NCBI GenBank assembly: GCA_044359955.1
Contig: JBIKLF010000001.1
Location: 62,001 to 126,000 of the forward strand
Length of the DNA stretch: 64,000 nucleotides
Origin: JACTMZ01 sp044359955
Lineage (GTDB): Bacteria > Verrucomicrobiota > Verrucomicrobiia > Chthoniobacterales > JACTMZ01
Reading direction: 5' to 3'
The notes under the pieces were generated by a model. That model made no database searches, was not told the origin of the DNA, and saw only the letters and a program-made list of their open reading frames with translations. Below are positions 24,711-33,568 of the stretch, piece by piece. The translations under genes were made by a program, and so were the position numbers. Position 1 is the stretch's first letter, and each line of letters begins with the position of its first letter.

Positions 24711-26024
24711 TTGATTATGGCATCCGCATCCGTGTCCGGCGTCCCCTTGATGGAAGGCGCTCTCGTCGAGGGCCAGTGGCCCGAATGGTTCGTCGCCTCG
24801 CGTCAGCGCGGCTGGGCGGACTTTCAACAACTCCCCGCTCCTGTGCCGAAGGACGAAAAGTGGCGTTTCTCCAACGTCAAAGCCCTTGCCCTGGACAGCT
24901 TCCGCTACCCGGCCGCAGTGGCCGATGCCGCCGCGCTGGTCGAACGCTCGACCGGCCTCGGCGAGTCCGCCGCCCGTTTCGTCTTCGGTAACAACCGCCT
25001 TCTGGCCGCTACCGCGCCCGCCGCGGAGTTGGTCAAGGCTGGTCTGGTCGTCATGACCCTCGAGGAGGCCGCGAGCCAACACGCCGATCTGGTGGAGAAA
25101 CATTTCATGGCGCAGGAGGTCAAGCTCGGCTCGGCCAAATACGCCGCCCTGCACCGCTCCGGTCCGGTCAACGGGGTCTTTATCCGCGTCCCGAAAAATC
25201 TCGAGGTCGCGCAGCCGATCGAAATTTTCCACTGGGTCGAGGGTGAAAACTCCGCCGTCTTCCCGCACACCCTCGTGCTCTGCGAGCGTCATAGCAAGGC
25301 GACCGTCGTCGATTGTTTCCGCAGTGCGGACGATGAGCCCGCTTTCGCCTGCGGGGTCAACGACCTCGTCGTCGAGGAAGGCGCCAAGCTCAACTACGTG
25401 GCCGTGCAACAATGGAGCCTCGCCACCACCGCGTTTCATCTCAACTCCACCACGGTCGGACGTGATGCCTCCTGTCTCGGCATGCAGGTCAACCTGGGGG
25501 GCAAGTTCGTGCGCGGCGAGAGCTACAGCCGCATGGTCGCGGAAGGCGCACGCAGCGACATGCTTTCGGTCAACATTGCCGGCGGCGAGCAGATGATCGA
25601 TCAGCGCACCTTTCAAGACCATGCCAAGCCCAGCGCGACGAGCGATTTGCTTTACCAGAATGCCCTGACCGGCAAAGGCCGCACGGTCTTCAGCGGGGTT
25701 ATCCGCGTCGAACCCGGCGCGCACAAGACCGATGCGTATCAAAAAGTTCGCAATATCGTCCTGAGCGACGAGGCCGAGGCGAATAGTATGCCCGGCCTCG
25801 AGATCGAAGCCGATGACGTGCGCTGCACCCACGGTGCGACAACGTCGCAGGTCGATGATCGCGAATTGTTCTACCTCCTGGCGCGCGGCATCCGTCCGGA
25901 GGCGGCGCAACAACTGTTGGTCATGGGCTTCTTCAACACGGTTCTGGATCGTCTGCCGGATGCCCGCCTGCGTGGGCACATCGAGGGGCTGGTGGAGGCG
26001 CGGTTGGCTGCGGCGCTGCGCTGA
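24711..26024 (+). CDS. sufD: SufD, Fe-S cluster assembly partner of SufBC
   Basis: A 437-residue protein with the SufBD family core: VFIRVPKNLEVAQPIEIFHWVE, VEEGAKLNYVAVQQWSLAT, KTDAYQKVRNIVLSDEAEANSMPGLEIEADDV and DDRELFYLLARGIRPEAA. The start is uncertain. TTG 24711 sits 7 nt after AGGAGG, ideal spacing, while ATG 24717 sits 13 nt after; I use the TTG. The difference is two residues. It is the last gene of the suf cluster and is followed by REP repeats. Confidence 0.93.
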   Translation: MIMASASVSGVPLMEGALVEGQWPEWFVASRQRGWADFQQLPAPVPKDEKWRFSNVKALALDSFRYPAAVADAAALVERSTGLGESAARFVFGNNRLLAATAPAAELVKAGLVVMTLEEAASQHADLVEKHFMAQEVKLGSAKYAALHRSGPVNGVFIRVPKNLEVAQPIEIFHWVEGENSAVFPHTLVLCERHSKATVVDCFRSADDEPAFACGVNDLVVEEGAKLNYVAVQQWSLATTAFHLNSTTVGRDASCLGMQVNLGGKFVRGESYSRMVAEGARSDMLSVNIAGGEQMIDQRTFQDHAKPSATSDLLYQNALTGKGRTVFSGVIRVEPGAHKTDAYQKVRNIVLSDEAEANSMPGLEIEADDVRCTHGATTSQVDDRELFYLLARGIRPEAAQQLLVMGFFNTVLDRLPDARLRGHIEGLVEARLAAALR

Positions 26025-26042
26025 CAGCAGCTACTACCGATT

Positions 26043-26112
26043 GTAGCGGTGGTCTATGACCGCCGGTGACCGTGGATGATAATTTCTTCCGGCGGTCATA
26101 GACCGCCGCCAC
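26043..26112. repeat. BIME-like inverted pair of REP units after sufD
   Basis: Unit 1 (26043-26065): GTAG then stem CGGTGGTC/GACCGCCG (one wobble pair) with a TAT loop. Unit 2 (26090-26112), opposite strand: GTGG then CGGCGGTC/GACCGCCG with a TAT loop on that strand. They are nearly the same as the single unit at 14999-15021. The pair lies between the sufD end and the 158-bp element. Confidence 0.8.
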
Positions 26113-26127
26113 ACGGAGAGTGATTTT

Positions 26128-26285
26128 ATACCAACGTCCTTTTGCTTTTCGACTATTGATCGAGCGGTAGGGCTGGGCCTCCGGACCGGCCGTGTCGAAT
26201 CCCAGAGAAGGTTCGCGGTCGGCCCAGAGGTCCGACCCTACCCCAGGGCCGAAGGACAAAGTCCAAATGCGATGGCCCTTGGTAT
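26128..26285. repeat. 158-bp palindromic dispersed element, copy A (MITE-like)
   Basis: It is bounded by ATACCAA at one end and TTGGTAT at the other. Internally GGTAGGG ... CCCTACC are the outer parts of a larger imperfect palindrome. A copy about 85-90% alike by eye occupies 53402-53561. The 18-mer at 26170-26187 is found exactly at 48062-48079 and 53444-53461. The right end overlaps the E2 stop codon. It has no ORF of its own. Confidence 0.75.
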
Positions 26286-27520
26286 TACAATTCCTCGGGA
26301 TGATTGAGGAGCTCGGCGATTCGGGTCAGCAAGCGGCCAGCGGCGCCGCCGTCGAGGACGCGGTGGTCGAAGCTCAAGGTGAAGCAGGCGTTGGTTACGG
26401 GGAGGAATTGCTGCTTTTCTTTATCCCATTTGGGTTCGATGCGCCCGGCGCCGAGGCCGAGAAGGACGGTTTGTTCGGGGAGCGGGATCGGGGTGGCGAG
26501 GGTCAGTCCGAAGGTGCCGTAGTTTGTCACGGTCGAGATGCATTGGCCCATGTCTTTGGGGCTGAGGCGGCGTTGGCGGGCGAGTTCGACCAGGCGGGCA
26601 TAGATCGGCATGAGTTCTTTGAGGCTGTGTTTGTCCGCACTCCTGATCACGGGCACGAGGACGCCATCCTCGGCTTCGACCGCAAAGCCGATATCGATCG
26701 ATCCGGGGTGGATGACTTGGTTGCCGATGAGGCGGCCGGCCGGCGCGCTGTTCTCGGACAGGGCGATGGCCAGCGCCCGCAGCGCGTAAAGTGAAACGCC
26801 CGCTTTTTCGGCGGAGGCTTTGCGGTGGGCGAGCATTTTGTCGAGTTCGACAGGCAGGACGACGGTGGCCAGCGGACGCGTCCAACTGCGGCGCATGGCA
26901 TCGGCCACGGCCACGCGCATGGAGGAGGCCTCGGTGACTTTTTGCTGGTCGAGATTCTCCATGAAGCGCTCGAAGTCCTCGATGGTGACGCGTCCGCCCG
27001 CCCCGCTGCCAGCCACGCCGGCCAGGTCGGCCGCGCTGAGGCCGAGTTCGGTCATGCGCGCCTTCATGCGCGGGGAAAGGAAAGCGGCGCCGCCGGCGTG
27101 GGCGGGGACGGGAAGGCCCTTGATTGTCGGCTCCGGTTTGTCCGACTGTTTGATCTCGGGCTTGGCCACGCGTTTCTTTTTCGGTTTGTCCGGGGCGCCG
27201 GCCGGCATGGAGCCGGTGGGCTGGCCGTTGGATCCGTTTTCTTCCGGTTCGAGGTAGCCCATGCGCTCGGCATCAGTATCGGAAACTTCGAGGTAGCCAA
27301 GCGTCGCGCCGACCGCATAGCTCTCGCCTTCCACGGCGCGGAGTTCGACAAGTTTTCCGCTGCAGGGCGCGACCACACCCATAACCGCTTTGTTCGTCTC
27401 GACCTCCATGACGTCATTGTCCCCCGCAACGTCGTCGCCGGGTTTAGCAATGAGGCGGACGATAGTCGCCTCGGCGATCGATTCACCGAGTTGCGGCATG
27501 AGGAGAGGGATGCGGGCCAT
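26285..27520 (-). CDS. 2-oxoacid dehydrogenase complex, dihydrolipoyl acyltransferase (E2)
   Basis: A 411-residue E2. The lipoyl domain (about 1-78) carries the lipoylated Lys in EVETNKA (about 44). A Pro/Lys-rich linker follows, then a peripheral-subunit-binding domain (about 147-185, FLSPRMKARMTELGLSAADL). The catalytic domain has SFDHRVLDGG near residues 384-392 (His and Asp intact). One lipoyl domain is present. Whether the substrate is pyruvate, branched-chain or acetoin cannot be said; the heterotetrameric E1 next door is of the alpha2beta2 type. The stop codon overlaps the palindromic element. Confidence 0.92.
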   Translation of the reverse strand: MARIPLLMPQLGESIAEATIVRLIAKPGDDVAGDNDVMEVETNKAVMGVVAPCSGKLVELRAVEGESYAVGATLGYLEVSDTDAERMGYLEPEENGSNGQPTGSMPAGAPDKPKKKRVAKPEIKQSDKPEPTIKGLPVPAHAGGAAFLSPRMKARMTELGLSAADLAGVAGSGAGGRVTIEDFERFMENLDQQKVTEASSMRVAVADAMRRSWTRPLATVVLPVELDKMLAHRKASAEKAGVSLYALRALAIALSENSAPAGRLIGNQVIHPGSIDIGFAVEAEDGVLVPVIRSADKHSLKELMPIYARLVELARQRRLSPKDMGQCISTVTNYGTFGLTLATPIPLPEQTVLLGLGAGRIEPKWDKEKQQFLPVTNACFTLSFDHRVLDGGAAGRLLTRIAELLNHPEEL

Positions 27521-27525
27521 AAAAT

Positions 27526-28491
27526 TTATTGGGTGAGAAGTTGACGGAGGCGCGCGGCAATGACGCTGGCGGTCGGCCGGTGGGCGGCCCAGAGATCGGG
27601 ATGGTAGGGAACGGGGGTATCCCTTGCGTTGAGACGCATGGGGGCGGCATCAAGGAGACCGAAGCCCTCGGTGGCCACGCGGGAGATGACCTCGGCGTTC
27701 ACCCCGCCCCAGGGCCAGGCTTCGCCGACGACGAGCAGGCGTCCGGTGCGCGCCACGGAGGCGAGAATGGTGTCGGTGTCGAGCGGTTTGACCGTGCGGA
27801 GGTCGATCACTTCGATTTGCCAACCTTCCTCGACGAGGTCCTCGGCAGCTTGCAGGGATTCGTGGAGCATGGCGCTGTAGGTCACCACCGTGGCGTCGCG
27901 TCCGGCCCGCGCGATACGCGCTTTGCCCACGGGTTGCGCGGTGTCGGGAAGTTTGTCCGCCTTGAGGTGGTAGTAGAGCAGTTTGTGCTCGCAGAAGATC
28001 ACGGGGTCGTCGATCGCCACGGCCTCGAGCATCATGCTGTAAGCGTCCTCCACGGTCGCGGGGGTCATTACGACGAGCCCGGGATAGTGTGCGTAGACGG
28101 CTTCCATGCTTTGGCTGTGGAAGGGGCCGGCGCCGAGTGTTCCGCCGCTGGGGAGACGCACCACGATGGGGCAGGGGATCTCGGTGCGGTAGTAGAGGGT
28201 GGCGGCCTGGTTGACGATCTGGTTGAAGCCGACGGTGGAAAAATCGGCGAACTGCATTTCGACAATGGGGCGGGCGCCTTCGATCGCCGCGCCCACCGCG
28301 AGCCCGACGATGGCGTCCTCGCTGAGCGGTGCGTCCATGACGCGTCCGGGAAATTCGGCGGCCAGGTTTTTCGTCGCCTTGAAGGCCCCGCCAAATGCCC
28401 CGACGTCCTGCCCGTAGATGAAGACGCGCGGGTCATCGGTCAGCGCTTTCTCCTGCGCAGCGCGGATGGCTTCGAGGTAGGTGACGCTCAT
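27526..28491 (-). CDS. 2-oxoacid dehydrogenase E1 component, beta subunit
   Basis: A 321-residue transketolase-like subunit. The phrases FIYGQDVGAFGGAFKATKNL and DAPLSEDAIVGLAVGAAIEG with the TPP-activating Glu, and LPSGGTLGAGPFHSQSMEA, are typical. The C-terminal part has the transketolase C-domain (IEVIDLRTVKPLDTDTIL). It lies 5 nt upstream of E2 and overlaps E1alpha by 4 nt (ATGA). Confidence 0.93.
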   Translation of the reverse strand: MSVTYLEAIRAAQEKALTDDPRVFIYGQDVGAFGGAFKATKNLAAEFPGRVMDAPLSEDAIVGLAVGAAIEGARPIVEMQFADFSTVGFNQIVNQAATLYYRTEIPCPIVVRLPSGGTLGAGPFHSQSMEAVYAHYPGLVVMTPATVEDAYSMMLEAVAIDDPVIFCEHKLLYYHLKADKLPDTAQPVGKARIARAGRDATVVTYSAMLHESLQAAEDLVEEGWQIEVIDLRTVKPLDTDTILASVARTGRLLVVGEAWPWGGVNAEVISRVATEGFGLLDAAPMRLNARDTPVPYHPDLWAAHRPTASVIAARLRQLLTQ

Positions 28492-29528
28492 TCGTCCTCC
28501 AAATCGTGATGACCATCAACCAAACGCTCGGTCGAGATGGCTCTCCAGTCTTCATCGGCCGGGTCCGGGCCCTTTTCCCGCTGGGCGATATTCAGGGCGG
28601 CCTCGACTTCGGCTTGGGCTTCCTTGGTCCAGGCGGCGATCTCTTCCGCGGTGGCAACGTCCGAGTCGATGAGTTGCATCGTGCCGACGTCGAGGCAATC
28701 GCGCCCGACATTGGCTTGGCGCAGCGCCGCATCCACGTAGCCGGCATCATCGTGCTCACCGTGGCCGACGAGCCGCAAGAGGGTGGCGACGACCATTTGC
28801 GGTCCGTTTCCTTCACGTGCGGCCTGCACGGCGAGTTGGAGGGTCTCCAGGCATGCGACGGGGTTGGTGCCGTCGCATTTGAAGCCGGCGATGCCGTAAC
28901 CGGCCGCTTTGTCGAGCAGGTCGGCGCAGGCGAACTGGCGGCTGTTCGGCGTGGAGTAGGCGTATTGGTTGTTGGCAATGACCACGACCAACGGAAGGTG
29001 TTCCACGGCGGCAAGATTGATGCCTTCGTGGAAAGCTCCGGTGGAGGTGCCGCCGTCGCCGATCGAGGTCACTCCGACCACGCCGGTTTCGCCGCGCAGG
29101 CGGCGGGCATAGAGCCCGCCAGCGACCACGGGCACGAGGGCACCGAGGTGGCTGATCATGGCGTAGTAACCTTCGCGGGGGCGTCCGCGGTGGATGTTGC
29201 CATCGCGCCCGCGCATGGGACCCTTGGCCGATCCGAGATACGTGCGGAAGGTGTCGAGCACGGTGTCCCCGAAGGCGAGACGTCCGGCCTGGTCGCGGAT
29301 GAGCGGACCGAAAATGTCGCCCTTTTGGAGAAAGATAGATGAGGCGGTGCTGAGGGCTTCCTGTCCTTTGCCGAGAAAGACGCCGCCTTTGATCATGCCG
29401 GCACGGTAAAGGCTGGCGAGTTTGTCCTCGGTCGCGCGAGCCAGAAGCATGACGCGGTAGGCGCGCACTAGGAGCGCCGAATCGAGGTCATTGCGCACTA
29501 CCGTCTTTTCCTTGACTGCCGTGACCAT
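28488..29528 (-). CDS. 2-oxoacid dehydrogenase E1 component, alpha subunit
   Basis: A 346-residue TPP-binding subunit. The TPP motif GDGGTSTGAFHEGINLA ... NNQYAYSTP is at about 158-195; the Asn-containing end matches the GDGXnNN rule. Unlike pyruvate E1alpha, the SGHGEHDD-type phosphorylation loop (VGHGEHDDAGY) is retained. The order E1alpha-E1beta-E2 with no lipoamide dehydrogenase implies an E3 elsewhere in the genome. Confidence 0.92.
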   Translation of the reverse strand: MVTAVKEKTVVRNDLDSALLVRAYRVMLLARATEDKLASLYRAGMIKGGVFLGKGQEALSTASSIFLQKGDIFGPLIRDQAGRLAFGDTVLDTFRTYLGSAKGPMRGRDGNIHRGRPREGYYAMISHLGALVPVVAGGLYARRLRGETGVVGVTSIGDGGTSTGAFHEGINLAAVEHLPLVVVIANNQYAYSTPNSRQFACADLLDKAAGYGIAGFKCDGTNPVACLETLQLAVQAAREGNGPQMVVATLLRLVGHGEHDDAGYVDAALRQANVGRDCLDVGTMQLIDSDVATAEEIAAWTKEAQAEVEAALNIAQREKGPDPADEDWRAISTERLVDGHHDLEDE

Positions 29529-29636
29529 CTAAAGAGGAGAATATCCCGCCGGGTGCCTCTGCTGCAAAGGGAAAACAGAGGGCTGGTCTCTTCCTTTTGG
29601 CTCGCGGTGGGGTTTTTAACGGAGAAAATCCGCACG

Positions 29637-31709
29637 ATGCCCCGGTTGCGAACCCTGATTGTCGGAATTCCGCTCTTGCTCGCGGCAATCACCGCGTTGG
29701 CGCTCTGGACGGTTTCGCGGGTCACGGTGGATAAAAAAAACGAGATGTATATCGGCAGCATCGGGGAGCCGAGCACGCTCAACCCGGTCCAAGCGGCCGA
29801 TGCGGCATCCGGCGCGGTGACCGGGGTGATCTTCAACGGCCTGCTCAAATACGATGCCGGTCTGGAAATTATCGGCGATCTCGCGGCCGCGTGGGAGTTG
29901 GGTCAGCGCAGCACGTTTTTCTTCGACTCTGCCGAAGAAGCCATCCTCGCGGCCGCCAACCTCGAGGCCGGAGTGGTCGATCGGGAGGCGCTGCATCTCC
30001 GGCGCTACGCCGTGGAAGGGGAACGTTTGGAGCTGGAATTGTCCTTGCCGGGGGTGAGCGATTCGCGAGCGTTGGCCGCCAAATTCGGGGTCACACCCCT
30101 GCCCGTGCGCACCCTCTCGGTCATGGCGCCGAAGCCGCTGGAAGATGCGCTCACGCGCTTCGCCGCGGAGGAGATGTCCGCGCGTGTCGTGCGGGTCTGG
30201 AGCAGTGGCAACCTGGGCGAACTTGTTTTTCTCGGTAACCAAGAGGAGACGCGCGAGCGTTTGCGGGTCTGGCTGGCCGAGCGACTCGGGGAGGAGGGGC
30301 TGGTCATCGAGCCGGTGTTAGCACCGGAATTTTTGGCCGAGCCGGTGGTTGAGTTCCGCTTGCATGACGATGTCCGCTGGCACGACGGTGCGCCGTTCAC
30401 CTCGCGGGACGTGAAGTTCACCTACGGAGCGATGATGGACGACCGCGTGGCCTCGCCGCGCAAGCCGGATTACGAATTGGTGCTCTCAGTGGAAACCCCC
30501 GATGCGCGCACGGTGCGGGTTGTTTACCGCCGTCCTTTTTCGCCGGCCTTGGAGAGCTGGATGATGAGCATCTTGCCGGCTCACTTGCTGGCCGACGTGC
30601 CCCCGGACCAGTGGCCGCTGGTCTTCAACCGTGCGCCGGTCGGAACGGGTCCGTTCAAGTTCGCCGAGTGGAAGACGAACCAATTTGTGCGCGTGACGCG
30701 GAACGAGGACTACTTCAAAGGTCTCCCGCATTTGGACGGCATTGTCTTCCGCACCTTACCCGACCCGCTGACCCTGCGCCTCGCTTTCGAGACACAGCAG
30801 GTTGATTTTTGGTCGGCGGATCCCTGGGCGGTGGGGAGTTTTCGCGAGGACGAGCGATTCACGCTCTTCACCTCGCCGAGCAATTCCTACAACTACGTCG
30901 GGTGGAATCTGCGGCGCCCCATGTTTCAGGACCTGCGCGTCCGCCAGGCCTTGGCCCACGCGGTCAATATCGACCAGATGATCCGCTACATCCTCTACGG
31001 ATACGGCACGCAGAGCACGGGGATCTTCACGCCGGAAATGTGGTTTTTCAACCCGCGGGTCCAGCCGCTCGCTTACGATCCGGAGGAAGCAAGGCAGTTG
31101 CTTGACGCCGCGGGCTGGGTTCCGGGGAAAGACGGGATCCGCATGAAGGACGGAGAGCGCTTCGCTTTCACCCTCATCACGAACAATGGGAATGTCATTC
31201 GCAGCGACATCGCGACACTCGTGCAGGAAAACCTCCGGGCGATCGGGATCGAGGTCACGGTCGAGATGTATGAGTGGGCGGTCTTTCTCAAGCGCTTCGT
31301 CAACCAGGGGGAATTCGATGCCGTGGTGCTCGGCTGGGCCTTGGGGCAGGGGTTCGATCAATTCCAGATCTGGCACTCGTCCCAGACCGAGCCCGAGCGT
31401 CTTAACATGGTCGGCTACCAGAGCAAGGAAGCCGACCGCCTGCTCGAATCGGTGCGCGAGGAATTCGACCGCGACGAGATCATCCGCCAGTGCGGCGAAT
31501 TGCAGCAGTTGATCTACGACGACCAACCGTATCTGTTTCTTTTTGTGCCCGAGGGAACATCTGTCATGTGGAAGGATGCCTTCCGGGTGAAGCGGCCGGG
31601 GCCGGACGGCGCCTGGATCGACGAACCGGTGACAATGACCAAAGCGGGGTGGAGTCACTACCTCGAGTGGTTTTACCGTCCGGAATACGCCAAGGAGGCC
31701 AGCGAGTAA
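29637..31709 (+). CDS. Peptide/oligopeptide ABC transporter substrate-binding protein with a large insertion
   Basis: A 690-residue family 5 solute-binding protein, against a usual ~530-600. The N-terminus is an uncleaved-looking membrane anchor (about 8-25, no lipobox Cys). Core motifs are EPSTLNPVQAADAASGAV, then FRLHDDVRWHDGAPFTSRDVKFTY (about 240-263), and PVGTGPFKFAEW. Between the first and second lies an inserted stretch (about 89-236) of charged, predicted alpha/beta sequence with no counterpart I know in DppA/OppA. It heads a dppA-B-C-D run. The frame is open further upstream, but ATG 29637 starts the anchor. Confidence 0.88.
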   Translation: MPRLRTLIVGIPLLLAAITALALWTVSRVTVDKKNEMYIGSIGEPSTLNPVQAADAASGAVTGVIFNGLLKYDAGLEIIGDLAAAWELGQRSTFFFDSAEEAILAAANLEAGVVDREALHLRRYAVEGERLELELSLPGVSDSRALAAKFGVTPLPVRTLSVMAPKPLEDALTRFAAEEMSARVVRVWSSGNLGELVFLGNQEETRERLRVWLAERLGEEGLVIEPVLAPEFLAEPVVEFRLHDDVRWHDGAPFTSRDVKFTYGAMMDDRVASPRKPDYELVLSVETPDARTVRVVYRRPFSPALESWMMSILPAHLLADVPPDQWPLVFNRAPVGTGPFKFAEWKTNQFVRVTRNEDYFKGLPHLDGIVFRTLPDPLTLRLAFETQQVDFWSADPWAVGSFREDERFTLFTSPSNSYNYVGWNLRRPMFQDLRVRQALAHAVNIDQMIRYILYGYGTQSTGIFTPEMWFFNPRVQPLAYDPEEARQLLDAAGWVPGKDGIRMKDGERFAFTLITNNGNVIRSDIATLVQENLRAIGIEVTVEMYEWAVFLKRFVNQGEFDAVVLGWALGQGFDQFQIWHSSQTEPERLNMVGYQSKEADRLLESVREEFDRDEIIRQCGELQQLIYDDQPYLFLFVPEGTSVMWKDAFRVKRPGPDGAWIDEPVTMTKAGWSHYLEWFYRPEYAKEASE

Positions 31710-31712
31710 GCC

Positions 31713-32675
31713 ATGACCGTCTTCATCATCCGCCGTCTCCTCGCCTCGGTCGTGCTTTTGTTTTTCATCAGCCTGATTTCATTTTTCATCATCACGCTGA
31801 CGCCGGGAAGCCCCTATCCCTGGGGCGAGTTGAATCCCAAAGTCTCGGAGGATGTGAAGCGGATCTTCCGCGAGAAATTCCACCTCGATAAGCCCCTGCA
31901 CGAGCAATACGGGTTCATCATGCGTGACCTCTTCACCGGTGAGTTGCGCAGCATCAAGGACGAGCGGCCGGTGCTGGCGAAGATCGCCGAGCGCCTCCCC
32001 GCTACCCTCGCACTCAATCTTGGGGCGCTGGCGCTGTCCTTGAGCTTCGGTCTTTTGCTCGGCGTTTACGGGGCGCGGCATGCGGGGCGGCCTCCGGATG
32101 TGATCACGAGCGTCCTGGCCTTTGTCTTCATTGCGCTGCCGGGCTTTTGGGTTTCCTATCTGTTGGCCATCGGCTTGGTCAACTACGGGGCGGTGCCGAT
32201 CCTCGGGACGCATACGATCGGTGTCACTTTCGCCAATGGCCTGGAGGTCTTTCTTGACCGCTGGTGGCATGTGATGCTGCCGGCCTCGATCCTCGCCATC
32301 GGGGGCGTGGCCGTGCAGTCGCGCTTCATCCGGGCGAGCATGATTGAAACTCTGCGCGAGGATTACATCCGCACGGCACGGGCCAAGGGACTCGACGAGA
32401 ACGCGGTGTTTTATCGGCATGCCCTGCGCAATTCGGTGCGCCCGCTCATCACCGGCATCGGAATGCTCCTGCCCGCGCTGATCGGCGGTGCGGTCATCAT
32501 CGAAAACATTTTCGCCTACCCCGGGATGGGGCGCTTGGGCTACGAGGCGGTGTTAGAGCGTGATTACCCGACGCTCGTCGCGCTGAACTTTGTCACCGCG
32601 GCACTCGTCCTGCTCGGCAACCTGCTGGCCGACGTGCTTTATGCGGTAGTCGATCCGAGGGTGCGATTGGAATGA
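31713..32675 (+). CDS. Peptide ABC transporter permease, DppB/OppB-like
   Basis: A 320-residue permease with six predicted transmembrane helices. The start MTVFIIRRLLASVVLLFFIS is typical of the DppB side. The EAA loop that contacts the ATPase is DYIRTARAKGLDENAVFYRHALRN (about 212-235). It begins 3 nt after the binding-protein gene and overlaps dppC by 4 nt (ATGA). Confidence 0.93.
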   Translation: MTVFIIRRLLASVVLLFFISLISFFIITLTPGSPYPWGELNPKVSEDVKRIFREKFHLDKPLHEQYGFIMRDLFTGELRSIKDERPVLAKIAERLPATLALNLGALALSLSFGLLLGVYGARHAGRPPDVITSVLAFVFIALPGFWVSYLLAIGLVNYGAVPILGTHTIGVTFANGLEVFLDRWWHVMLPASILAIGGVAVQSRFIRASMIETLREDYIRTARAKGLDENAVFYRHALRNSVRPLITGIGMLLPALIGGAVIIENIFAYPGMGRLGYEAVLERDYPTLVALNFVTAALVLLGNLLADVLYAVVDPRVRLE

Positions 32676-33568
32676 TCACGACGGCACCAGAACCTCTCGA
32701 GGTCGCCGCTAGTCCGATGGAGCGGTCCCTGCGCCGTTTTCGCGCGAACAAAATCGGACTCTGCGCCCTCGGCATGGTCGGCCTGCTTGCCGTCATTGCC
32801 GTGGCCTTCGTCGTGCTTGATGTCCTCGGTATCCCGTGGCCGATGGACCCTGATGCGACCAACCTCGAGCGGAAACTACTCCCGCCCGATTCGGTCAATT
32901 GGCTCGGCACAGACAATCTCGGACGCGATGTCTTCAGCCGCCTGCTCAACGGGGCCTACATTTCCCTGACGGTCGGATTTGTCGCGGTGTTCGTTTCGCT
33001 TTTCATCGGGGTGACGGTCGGTGCGGTGGCGGGTTATTTCGGCAAGTGGGTGGACAACCTCATCATGCGCTTCGTCGATGCGATCATGTGCTTCCCAACA
33101 TTTTTCCTCATCCTCACGGCCGTGGCGCTGGTCGGTCCGAGCATTTTCAACATCATCATCGTGATCGGTCTGGTCAGCTGGACCGGCACCGCGCGTCTGG
33201 TCCGCGCGGAATTCCTCACCTTGCGCGAGTCAGCCTATGTGCAGGCCGCACGGGCCCTCGGGCAGCGCGGCCCGAAAATCATTTTCCGTCACATGCTGCC
33301 CAACGCGGCGGCCCCGATCCTGGTCACGGCCGTGCTCGGGGTGCCGGAGGCCATCCTGGCCGAGGCCGGCTTGAGCTTTCTCGGCTTCGGCGTGCAACCG
33401 CCCCAGGCCACGTGGGGCAATATTATCGCCGACGGCAAGACCTACATTCTCGATGCCTGGTGGCTGATTTTGTTCCCCGGGCTTGCCATTCTCATCGCGG
33501 CACTGTCGTTTTATCTGACGGGGGACGCGCTGCGGCAGGCGGTGGAAACCCGGTCCGAAAGACAATGA
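32672..33568 (+). CDS. Peptide ABC transporter permease, DppC/OppC-like
   Basis: A 298-residue partner permease. The DppC-type hallmarks are the N-terminal RRFRANKIGL, the periplasmic LGTDNLGRDVFSRLLNGAYISL (about 70-91), and the EAA loop ESAYVQAARALGQRGPKIIFRHMLPN (about 186-211). It overlaps dppB (ATGA) upstream and dppD (ATGA) downstream. Confidence 0.93.
   Translation: MITTAPEPLEVAASPMERSLRRFRANKIGLCALGMVGLLAVIAVAFVVLDVLGIPWPMDPDATNLERKLLPPDSVNWLGTDNLGRDVFSRLLNGAYISLTVGFVAVFVSLFIGVTVGAVAGYFGKWVDNLIMRFVDAIMCFPTFFLILTAVALVGPSIFNIIIVIGLVSWTGTARLVRAEFLTLRESAYVQAARALGQRGPKIIFRHMLPNAAAPILVTAVLGVPEAILAEAGLSFLGFGVQPPQATWGNIIADGKTYILDAWWLILFPGLAILIAALSFYLTGDALRQAVETRSERQ

Noticed and set aside
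32899..33564. N-terminal extension of the DppD-type ATPase
   Set aside because: The frame overlaps dppC, and the family start is at 33565 with an ATGA overlap.
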